Shown in pieces: positions 1 to 4,592 of a DNA stretch of 6,062 bases (positions within the stretch are counted from its first letter, which is position 1; each line of letters starts with the position of its first letter). This DNA is from Treponema sp. UBA7590. Its GTDB lineage: Bacteria > Spirochaetota > Spirochaetia > Treponematales > Treponemataceae. The notes below the pieces were generated by a model. The model had not been told where the DNA came from. It searched no databases and worked only from the letters and a program-made list of their open reading frames with translations. A program made the position numbers and the translations under genes. The stretch is from positions 1-6,062 of the forward strand of contig DLKK01000120.1 in assembly GCA_002478955.1 (NCBI GenBank). The letters are read 5' to 3'.

Positions 1-1
1 G

Positions 2-61
2 AAGACCGTTGTATTGCGGCGCGCAAAAATTTGCGTGCCTGCAGTGCAGCGGTCTTTTTTT
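2..61 (+). terminator. Long hairpin with T-tract (terminator or attenuator)
   Basis: Bases 2-26 pair with 31-56 almost without interruption. The outer stem is AAGACCG/CGGTCTT, the inner stem is GGCGCGCAA against TTGCGTGCC (one G-T pair), T40 is bulged and the loop is 27-30. Ts continue through 61, the standard form of a Rho-independent terminator on the plus strand. It could end a gene lying before the window. It sits only 16 nt before the AAGGAG of the next gene, with no room for a normal promoter in between, so it may instead lie inside that gene's 5' leader. Confidence 0.85.
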
Positions 62-88
62 GTTTAAATCATTTTTAAGGAGTAAAAA

Positions 89-1273
89 ATGAAGAAATCA
101 AGGATTTTTGCCGTGCTTGCGGCAATGGCAATGGGGCTTGCAGTCTTTGGCTGCAGCGATGGTTCAGAAAGCGGCAGCACTGGCGGTACTACTGGAGGCT
201 CGACTTCTTACAGCATAGCAATTTCTTCTGGTTTAAACGGTACTGTTGAGGCTGATAAAACTTCTGCGCAAAAAGGAGAAAAAATCACGCTTTCTGTCAG
301 TGCAAAAGAAGGCTATGAACTTGATTCTATTACTGTAATGGATGCAAGCTCTAAAGCAATTACCCTTACAACTGTAACATCAGATAAAAAATACTATTTT
401 ACTATGCCTTCTAGCAATGTTACGGTAACAGCGGTTTTTGATGTTAAATATGTAAATCCACATTCTGTTGGCGACATTGTGCTTAAAGATGGAACTTTTA
501 TTCCTTATAGCGAAGACTTGACCCTTACAGACGAGCAGAAAGCAAATGCCATTGCTGTAATTTTTTATGCAGGAAACAGAAGCGACACACTTGGCGCAAG
601 GACACTTGGCGTCGGCTTAAAAACAAGCAAAGATGATGAATATGACAAAACCACAGCTATTGAGATGTATGATATTAGATATTATAGGGGAACTCCTTTG
701 CAGTGGGCGCCAAAAGATACAGCTGGCTATAATATCAATTTTACACAAACCTTTTCAGGATACTTTTTAAAAGGAGATTTAGACGGCAGCGATAACTGGG
801 ACATAATTTGTAGCATAGACAGCAATGCCCAAAGCACGGCAGCAACAAATTACCCTGCGTACAATTGGGTAAACACTTATGCTTCTCGCTACGGAATTAC
901 AGGAAAGTATGCAGACGGCTGGTATATGCCGACAATATCTGAGCTTATAACAGTATTCAGTTCTGAAGTAGCAAACAAAATAATGGATGTGTTTGAAAAA
1001 ATTGACGGAAGCCTTTCTTTGTTTAAGGAAGAAAATGGTACATTCCAGGATGAAGATTTTAGCTGTTCCTTAGAACAAGGAAAATATTGGTCTTCTTCTC
1101 ACTATTATCCAAATTATGTGACTGAATACATTTCGGTGGCAGGCTATGAATATAATGAAGAAGGATATCACAGTGATTACAGTGATTGTGAGGAGAAAAA
1201 TGAAGTGAATTTTAGCGTGTATGCTGACTCTAAAGACCGCTATCTCTATGTACTTGCAATTCACTCGTTCTAA
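89..1273 (+). CDS. Lipoprotein with InlB-B-repeat-like and Lcl/DUF1566-like domains
   Basis: Predicted exported lipoprotein of 394 aa. Residues 1-21 form a type II signal peptide (Lys-Lys start, hydrophobic Ala-rich core) ending in VFGC, so C22 should be lipidated. Residues 23-40 are a Gly/Ser/Thr tether. Residues 41-117 fit the divergent InlB B-repeat type: G-T-V near 51-53, KGEKITLSV, KEGY at 73-76, then FTMPSSNVTVTAVF at 104-117. Residues from about 127 to the end resemble the Lcl C-terminal/DUF1566 family, with WYMPTISEL at 278-286 and YWSSS at 333-337, matching its usual W-x-x-P-T-x-x-E-L and YWSS signatures. The start has AAGGAG at 77-82, 6 nt before ATG. Function is unknown; such domains are usually adhesive or structural on the cell surface. 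It is apparently monocistronic, with a terminator behind it. Domain names are from pattern recognition, not a search. Confidence 0.88.
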   Translation: MKKSRIFAVLAAMAMGLAVFGCSDGSESGSTGGTTGGSTSYSIAISSGLNGTVEADKTSAQKGEKITLSVSAKEGYELDSITVMDASSKAITLTTVTSDKKYYFTMPSSNVTVTAVFDVKYVNPHSVGDIVLKDGTFIPYSEDLTLTDEQKANAIAVIFYAGNRSDTLGARTLGVGLKTSKDDEYDKTTAIEMYDIRYYRGTPLQWAPKDTAGYNINFTQTFSGYFLKGDLDGSDNWDIICSIDSNAQSTAATNYPAYNWVNTYASRYGITGKYADGWYMPTISELITVFSSEVANKIMDVFEKIDGSLSLFKEENGTFQDEDFSCSLEQGKYWSSSHYYPNYVTEYISVAGYEYNEEGYHSDYSDCEEKNEVNFSVYADSKDRYLYVLAIHSF

Positions 1274-1313
1274 AAAACAGCTGGCATCATAGAAGTTTAC
1301 CGGCGGCAAGCCG

Positions 1314-1359
1314 CTCCTTCGCTTGTAAAAAGTTTTGTTTTTGGCGAAGGAGTTTTTTT
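1314..1359 (+). terminator. Rho-independent terminator of the first lipoprotein gene
   Basis: CTCCTTCGC (1314-1322) pairs perfectly with GCGAAGGAG (1344-1352) across a 21-nt loop that itself has A5 facing T5. It is followed by seven Ts (1353-1359). It lies 41 nt after the stop codon. The T-tract is on one side only, so it should work for the plus strand and not for the convergent ATPase gene. Confidence 0.88.
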
Positions 1360-1471
1360 AATCGTCCGAATAGCGAATTATCGCCACTTTGCCGGCAAAT
1401 TCAAATCGCTTTGGAAAACCGTCATAGATAAGATAATAGTTGACAGAAACTTTTACGAAAACCAGGCGCAT
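1358..1471 (-). pseudogene. Possible 37-codon ORF or gene-tail remnant
   Basis: On the minus strand an ATG at 1471 opens a frame of 37 codons ending at TAA (1358-1360). It is in a different frame from the ATPase, whose last 19 nt it overlaps. The peptide reads like the C-terminus of a folded protein, with aromatic and alternating hydrophobic stretches such as NYYLIYDGFPKRFEFAGK (residues 11-28) and ending RYSDD. No ribosome site precedes the ATG. It could be the residue of a truncated gene, an alternative frame-shifted tail of the ATPase, or chance. I do not recognise a family. Confidence 0.25.
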
Positions 1472-2745
1472 ACGGCATAAAGAGGCAGGTTGTCGAACCG
1501 CTTTTCTGCCCTGTAGTTCGACATAGAAATCCTTAAGCCCCGCAATTTTTCATCTTTGTCCAGCACGGCTTTTAAACTTCTTGAATGAAGATTTTCTTCG
1601 GCTTTTACTTCTATTGGAAGCACGGCGGAATCTTTTTGGACTACAAAATCAATTTCATTCGTCGAATTTTCGTTGGTATAATAATGAATTGCTTCTTTTC
1701 TGCAAGAAGAAATTTGCTGCTCAACATACTGCTCTGTAAATGCCCCTTTGTATTCTTCAAAAATGGAATTTCCCATTATGATGTCCTTTATGGGAGTGTC
1801 AGTGAACGCGCCAAAAAGTCCGCAGTCATTCATAAAAAGTTTAAATGCATTGAAATTCTCGTAAAACTTTATGGGCATGGAGATTTTGTTTACCCTTGTA
1901 ATTTTATGAACAATTCCCGCATCGCAAAGCCATTGGATTGCGTTTTCATATTCTGCCGCCCTGGCTCCTTTTCTTATTGCTCCATACACAAATTTTTTGT
2001 TTTCCTTTGCCAGCTGTGAGGGGATTGAATTCCACACAATTCTGATTTTTGCTATGTCCGATTTTGGAGCGTGTTTTGCAATGTCATCATCGTAATCATG
2101 AAGAATCGCTTTTTGAATTTTCCTGACTTCAAGCACGTCACCGCTTGCCGCATATTCTTTAACACATTCTGGCATTCCGCCTGTAAAATAATATTGCCGT
2201 AAAAGTTCAATAAACGAAGATTTTAAAGAGGCTGTGTCGTTCCATTCGCAAGATGATAAAATCTGCGCTTTTTGCTCTTCCCCGACAGCAAGCAAAAATT
2301 CTTCAAAATTAAGCGGATAAAGACGAAGCGTATCAACTTTTCCTACAGGAAAGGACTCTCCGTTACGAGTTTTTAGCCCCAAAAGAGAACCTGCGGCCGC
2401 AATATGAAACTCGCCTGCGTTTTCACAAAAATATTTCAACGAGCCGAGAGCCTTTGGAAGCTCCTGAATTTCATCAAAGAAAATAAATGTTTTTTCTGGA
2501 ACAACCGGAGTGTGAGAAATCGCAGAAATAATCCTCAGGATTCTCTTTACATCGTAGTCAATAAAAAGGTCTTTTACTTCTGGATTATTGTCGCAGTTGA
2601 TTTTAATGTAATGCTCATATTCGTTTTTGCCAAATTCGTCTAAAAGCCATGTTTTGCCGACCTGACGGGCACCTTCCAAAATGAGCGGTTTGCGGTTTTG
2701 AGAATTCTTCCATGCGGCTAAATCTTTGTACAGTCTTCGCTTCAT
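1453..2745 (-). CDS. AAA_14/DUF4143 family ATPase
   Basis: P-loop ATPase of 430 aa from the ATG at 2745. The AAA domain has Walker A GARQVGKT at residues 25-32, Walker B FIFFDE at 87-92 and a sensor-like AAAGSLLG at 116-123, followed by LRLYPLNFEEFL (140-151), a hallmark of this family. The C-terminal DUF4143 part ends with D366 in EIDFVV and E379/K381 in IEVK, a D-x(n)-E-x-K arrangement like the PD-(D/E)XK nuclease fold seen at the end of this family. The biological role of these widespread, often multicopy proteins is poorly known. The frame stays open upstream to an ATG at 2913 (486 aa), but that start has no ribosome site and the extra 56 residues are low-complexity repeats. MKRRLYKDLAAWK at 2745 matches where family members normally begin, and a good promoter ends 6 nt before it. 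No terminator is visible behind it. Confidence 0.88.
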   Translation of the reverse strand: MKRRLYKDLAAWKNSQNRKPLILEGARQVGKTWLLDEFGKNEYEHYIKINCDNNPEVKDLFIDYDVKRILRIISAISHTPVVPEKTFIFFDEIQELPKALGSLKYFCENAGEFHIAAAGSLLGLKTRNGESFPVGKVDTLRLYPLNFEEFLLAVGEEQKAQILSSCEWNDTASLKSSFIELLRQYYFTGGMPECVKEYAASGDVLEVRKIQKAILHDYDDDIAKHAPKSDIAKIRIVWNSIPSQLAKENKKFVYGAIRKGARAAEYENAIQWLCDAGIVHKITRVNKISMPIKFYENFNAFKLFMNDCGLFGAFTDTPIKDIIMGNSIFEEYKGAFTEQYVEQQISSCRKEAIHYYTNENSTNEIDFVVQKDSAVLPIEVKAEENLHSRSLKAVLDKDEKLRGLRISMSNYRAEKRFDNLPLYAVCAWFS

Positions 2746-2751
2746 AATTTT

Positions 2752-2780
2752 ATTATCACACTTTTCTTGGGATAATTCAA
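2752..2780 (-). promoter_or_regulatory. Promoter of the ATPase gene, predicted leaderless
   Basis: Read on the minus strand: -35 TTGAAT (2780-2775), a 17-nt spacer, then -10 GATAAT (2757-2752) with an extended TGT just before it. The predicted first transcribed base falls on or next to the A of the ATG at 2745, which has no Shine-Dalgarno sequence. The spacer is almost exactly one copy of the 18-bp repeat described separately. Confidence 0.5.
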
Positions 2781-2841
2781 TAAAAACAGCACATTTTTCT
2801 TTGGATAAAAAGGGGAGAATCTTACATTTTTCTTGGGATAA
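2758..2841 (-). repeat. Three 18-bp direct repeats at 33-bp spacing
   Basis: Plus-strand copies begin at 2758, 2791 and 2824: ACACTTTTCTTGGGATAA, ACATTTTTCTTTGGATAA and ACATTTTTCTTGGGATAA. Each differs from the consensus by at most one base. The 33-bp period is about three helical turns and also 11 codons. If the long ATPase frame were translated, it would encode an 11-residue repeat starting LS(Q/K)EKC. The 15-bp stretches between copies are unrelated to each other, which suggests that the 18-mers are what is conserved. Likely protein-binding sites in the ATPase promoter, or less likely an N-terminal peptide repeat. Confidence 0.85.
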
Positions 2842-2861
2842 AAAACCAGCCTTTAATTTCG

Positions 2862-2876
2862 GTGCGTAAAACGCAC
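2862..2876. promoter_or_regulatory. 15-bp palindrome, operator candidate
   Basis: GTGCGT and ACGCAC are perfect inverted 6-bp arms around AAA. It lies in the divergent spacer, directly before the weak -35 region of the second lipoprotein gene and 21 bp from the nearest ATPase repeat. It could bind a dimeric regulator or form a small hairpin in a transcript. No regulator is encoded beside it. Confidence 0.4.
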
Positions 2877-2905
2877 TTTCGCTCCCCCCCCTTGCCCTGT
2901 AAAAT
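2877..2905 (+). promoter_or_regulatory. Weak promoter candidate for the second lipoprotein gene
   Basis: A -10 like TAAAAT at 2900-2905 has a 17-nt spacer from TTTCGC at 2877-2882, which is a poor -35. The start would be near 2912, leaving about 25 nt before the ATG. An 8-C tract lies inside the spacer. Confidence 0.3.
2884..2891. repeat. Poly-C/poly-G homopolymer of 8
   Basis: Eight consecutive Cs on the plus strand in an otherwise AT-rich spacer. Runs of this length are prone to slipped-strand length change. Here it would change the -35/-10 spacing of the second lipoprotein gene, or the frame of the 56-residue extension upstream of the ATPase. Confidence 0.6.
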
Positions 2906-2936
2906 ACTGTCATATTAACTTTTTAAGGAGTTTCTT

Positions 2937-3368
2937 ATGAAGAAATTTTTAAAAGCATTGGCAGTGCTTGCGGCGGTCGCAGCGCTTGGATTTGGATTCG
3001 CATCTTGCTCTGATGACGATGATGATGACGGCTCAGGCTCAGGAGCGTTGGCAGCGTTTACTTATACTGAAGATTCTAGAACAGAAACAATTTATTTCTA
3101 TTCAGATAATACGTGGGAATGTGTAGAAACAATTACTTCTCTTAACTATACAGAAACAGATTATAAAGGAACGTATGCAATTACTTCTGGAGATTTTACA
3201 AACGGAACGCTGGATTTTACAGTTGTAGAGCATAACGGAACAAAACGCGGCTGGAAGAAAGTTTCCTTGGAAATCAAGGACGGCGTGTTCTATCTTCAGG
3301 TATGGGATGGTGATCCAGGTACAGTTGACGTGAATGACCCTAGTGATGATAAATATGTAAAACAATAG
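2937..3368 (+). CDS. Small lipoprotein with poly-Asp tether
   Basis: Predicted lipoprotein of 143 aa. The signal peptide is MKK followed by an Ala/Leu-rich core and ends FASC, so C24 should be lipidated; Phe at -3 is unusual outside spirochaetes. Next comes S25, six Asp (26-31) and a Gly/Ser linker. The remaining ~105 residues look all-beta: repeated short strands with TIYFYSDNTWE, YKGTYAITSGDF and GVFYLQVWDGD, reminiscent of lipocalin-like secreted proteins, with no catalytic motif visible. The start is fixed by AAGGAG at 2925-2930, 6 nt before ATG, the same layout as the first lipoprotein gene. It is monocistronic with its own terminator and divergent from the ATPase. Function is unknown; surface or periplasmic location is inferred. 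Confidence 0.87.
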   Translation: MKKFLKALAVLAAVAALGFGFASCSDDDDDDGSGSGALAAFTYTEDSRTETIYFYSDNTWECVETITSLNYTETDYKGTYAITSGDFTNGTLDFTVVEHNGTKRGWKKVSLEIKDGVFYLQVWDGDPGTVDVNDPSDDKYVKQ

Positions 3369-3399
3369 TCCTGCGGCTTAATCCGCTAAAGACTTTGTG

Positions 3400-3433
3400 A
3401 AAGGCTTCCTGTTTTTATGGGAGGCCTTTTTTT
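3400..3433 (+). terminator. Rho-independent terminator of the second lipoprotein gene
   Basis: AAAGGCTTCC (3400-3409) pairs with GGAGGCCTTT (3420-3429) with one G-T pair. The loop is 10 nt and Ts run to 3433. It lies 31 nt after the stop codon. A small GCGG/CCGC inverted repeat (3373-3386) precedes it. Confidence 0.9.
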
Positions 3434-3596
3434 ATTTAGGATTTATCAAAACCCTAAAAACGGCTGAGTCAAGGTCTTGAGCGTAAGCGTACCTAGACCA
3501 GACGTATTTTGTTGCGGCAAAAACAGAATTTTGTGCTATACTGTAATAGCAAATATCTGTATATTTGTTGCAGGAGGTCTGTAATAAAAACTTTGC
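3432..3596 (-). pseudogene. Possible gene-tail remnant without a start codon
   Basis: A minus-strand frame stays open from just after a TAG at 3597-3599 to TAA at 3432-3434 and contains no ATG or GTG. Its last 32 residues look protein-like: NSVFAATKYVWSRYAYA, then QDLDSAVFRVLINPK. It ends inside the T-tract of the lipoprotein terminator and runs under the promoter and first hairpin of the next operon. It may be a decayed convergent gene or a dispersed repeat. Inverted repeats lie within it: TTTAGG/CCTAAA (3435-3440/3453-3458) and GGTCT/AGACC (3473-3477/3495-3499). I do not recognise a family. Confidence 0.25.
3512..3542 (+). promoter_or_regulatory. Extended -10 promoter for the 60-aa/GNAT operon
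   Basis: TGCTATACT at 3534-3542 is a good extended -10 (TG-n-TATACT). TTGCGG at 3512-3517 could be a -35, but at a long 19-nt spacing. Transcription would begin near 3549, giving a leader of about 214 nt before the first ATG. It is the best promoter-like sequence in this gap. Confidence 0.5.
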
Positions 3597-3621
3597 CTAA
3601 AATTGCGTCAAAGTTTTTATT
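3583..3621 (+). repeat. 13-bp perfect inverted repeat
   Basis: AATAAAAACTTTG (3583-3595) and CAAAGTTTTTATT (3609-3621) are perfect complements around a 13-nt loop. An AGGAGG at 3572-3577 lies 5 nt before it with no usable start codon in the normal 5-10 nt range. The right arm has T5 followed by ATT, so it could also work as a weak terminator. Confidence 0.75.
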
Positions 3622-3707
3622 CACAAGTTTGCGTTGCAAACTTTCTTATCAACTGCAATTTCCGCTGGAAACTTGCGTCGCGAGTTCACTTTGTTGCGAA
3701 ATTGTGC

Positions 3708-3750
3708 AAAAAGTCAAATCGGAAATTGATATTTCCTCATTGACTTTTTT
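3708..3750 (+). terminator. Terminator-like hairpin abutting a ribosome site
   Basis: AAAAAGTCAA (3708-3717) pairs perfectly with TTGACTTTTT (3740-3749). After a 3x3 internal loop, GGAAAT (3721-3726) pairs with ATTTCC (3731-3736) around TGAT. Six Ts (3745-3750) close it, partly inside the stem. The GAGAGG of the 60-aa gene starts at the next base, 3751. This is the place for an attenuator; an ordinary end-of-gene terminator is unlikely because no gene ends just before it. Confidence 0.6.
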
Positions 3751-3762
3751 GAGAGGTATGTT

Positions 3763-3945
3763 ATGCGAGTGCTTTCAAAAGAGTATCAGGAGCAACTGAA
3801 AAATAATGAGGCTTACCAGTTTATCGTGAACCATCCAAAGCCGGACTTTAAGGAACTGGATAAAGAATGTAATGATTTTGAAGTATGGATTTCAAATGTA
3901 CATAAAAAAGAACGTTCAAAGCTGAAGGAGATTTCTAAAAAGTGA
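3763..3945 (+). CDS. 60-aa protein of unknown family, partner of the GNAT gene
   Basis: A 60-aa protein I do not recognise. It is highly charged and probably mostly helical: an N-terminal helix (SKEYQEQLKNNEAYQFIVN, 5-23), a HPKPDF turn (24-29), a second acidic helix ending near EVWISNVH, and a Lys-rich tail (48-60). There is no signal peptide or membrane segment, and no clear ribbon-helix-helix or helix-turn-helix motif, although it is the right size for an antitoxin. GAGAGG (3751-3756) lies 6 nt before the ATG. Its TGA overlaps the GTG of the acetyltransferase by 4 nt (GTGA), and its last codons contain that gene's ribosome site, so the two are translationally coupled. A regulator, antitoxin or accessory subunit of the acetyltransferase is an inference from this arrangement only. 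Confidence 0.75.
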   Translation: MRVLSKEYQEQLKNNEAYQFIVNHPKPDFKELDKECNDFEVWISNVHKKERSKLKEISKK

Positions 3946-4517
3946 TTGTTGAATTCTCGGTTTTAGACACAGACGATTTTTCAATTGAGCATATCTTTGA
4001 TTCTCCGGAGAACGAGGGTTTGATTGCTGATTTTTGTGCGCTGAACGGAGCAGAAGGGCTTGAAAATTACCTGAAAAATCAGGCTGCATCAGATGAAAAA
4101 GACTTGAACGCAAGAACATATCTTGTAAAAGACAAAGTGTCAGGTGAGCTTGCGACTTATTTTACTTTGCGGAGCGGACTTATAACAATCCAGGCATTTC
4201 ATGAAAGTTTTGATACGATTCCCGCCGTTGAGCTTTCTAATTTCGCAGTGAATAAGAATTATCGTAACAATCATCCTGAGACGGCAAAAATCGGAGCATT
4301 TATACTAAGACGTTTTATCATTCCGCTTTGCCAGACGATGAGCAAATACATTGGGCTTGCTTCTCTTTATATTTATGCTCTCCCAGATGAGAAACTGATT
4401 GAGCATTATACGAAACTGGGGTTTACACGCCTTCCAAAAAAGCAGGAAAAATTCGTTCAGAACCATATAAAGCCAAAATATGACGAAGACTGCGTGTTCA
4501 TGTTCCAAAATCTATAA
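3942..4517 (+). CDS. GNAT-family N-acetyltransferase
   Basis: A 191-aa GNAT protein, predicted to move acetyl from acetyl-CoA to an amine. Order: an N-terminal helical part (1-56), strands RTYLVKD and GELATYFTL (58-76), VELSNFAVNKNYRNN (96-110) as the central strand, KIGAFILRRFI (116-126) in the place of the pyrophosphate-binding loop and helix, then LYIYALPDEKLIEHYTKLGF (142-161). That last stretch carries the Tyr (156) position often used as general acid. The loop has KIGA instead of a full Q/R-x-x-G-x-G/A, so CoA binding may be atypical. The start is GTG, supported by GAAGGAG at 3924-3930 and the 4-nt overlap with the 60-aa gene. Substrate is unknown. GNAT toxins that acetylate charged tRNA have a similar size and operon form, but so do many harmless acetyltransferases. 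Confidence 0.82.
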   Translation: MIVEFSVLDTDDFSIEHIFDSPENEGLIADFCALNGAEGLENYLKNQAASDEKDLNARTYLVKDKVSGELATYFTLRSGLITIQAFHESFDTIPAVELSNFAVNKNYRNNHPETAKIGAFILRRFIIPLCQTMSKYIGLASLYIYALPDEKLIEHYTKLGFTRLPKKQEKFVQNHIKPKYDEDCVFMFQNL

Positions 4518-4573
4518 GCATTAGCCTCTCTTAAAATTCAAAAATAGAAATCAGATAAAATCAATTCTCTTTT

Positions 4574-4592
4574 CAGCCAGAATAAATGGCTG
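4574..4592 (+). promoter_or_regulatory. Small hairpin over the glf start codon
   Basis: CAGCCA (4574-4579) and TGGCTG (4587-4592) are perfect inverted repeats around a 7-nt loop. Two bases of the ATG at 4586 fall in the stem. No Shine-Dalgarno sequence is present here, so the hairpin may limit initiation. Confidence 0.4.

Larger units (their letters stand above)
3434..3762. other. Gene-free stretch between lipoprotein and GNAT operon
   Basis: No convincing intact gene. The first ~100 bases hold the possible minus-strand remnant and two small inverted repeats. Bases 3512-3542 hold a promoter candidate and the rest is a palindrome-rich leader. A plus-strand frame with a TTG start at 3509 crosses the region. 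It is rich in Cys, Ser and Leu, has no ribosome site at its start and overlaps the 60-aa gene, so I do not call it. Confidence 0.6.
3549..3762 (+). promoter_or_regulatory. Structured 5' leader of the 60-aa/GNAT operon
   Basis: Successive inverted repeats fill this stretch: 13-bp arms at 3583-3595/3609-3621; AAGTTTGC/GCAAACTT at 3625-3632/3636-3643; TTTCC/GGAAA at 3659-3663/3667-3671; AACTTG/CGAGTT-type arms at 3670-3675/3681-3686; and a two-part terminator-like hairpin at 3708-3749. The motif TTGCGT(C/T) recurs in or near three hairpin loops (3603, 3629 and 3673). Stretches can pair in alternative ways, for example 3656-3662 with 3698-3704 or with 3722-3728. It has no match I recognise among known riboswitch classes. 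It could be a regulatory leader, a small RNA, or a palindromic mobile repeat carrying the promoter. Confidence 0.5.

Noticed and set aside
1585..2019. Plus-strand 144-codon frame inside the ATPase gene
   Set aside because: It is antisense to a well-supported ATPase with intact motifs; its composition looks like a shadow frame.
2758..2841. CRISPR array
   Set aside because: The repeats are only 18 bp with 15-bp spacers and three copies, and no cas genes are present.
2746..2913. 56-residue N-terminal extension of the ATPase
   Set aside because: The ATG at 2913 has no ribosome site, the extension is repeat-derived, and family members begin near MKRRLYKDL. Kept only as an alternative.
3583..3750. 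Integron attC site
   Set aside because: The nested palindromes are suggestive, but the paired core sites of the GTTRRRY type were not found at the ends and no integrase is in the window.
3509..3799. Plus-strand 96-codon frame with a TTG start
   Set aside because: It has no ribosome site at its start, a Cys/Ser/Leu-rich composition unlike its neighbours, runs through perfect hairpins and overlaps the start of the 60-aa gene.
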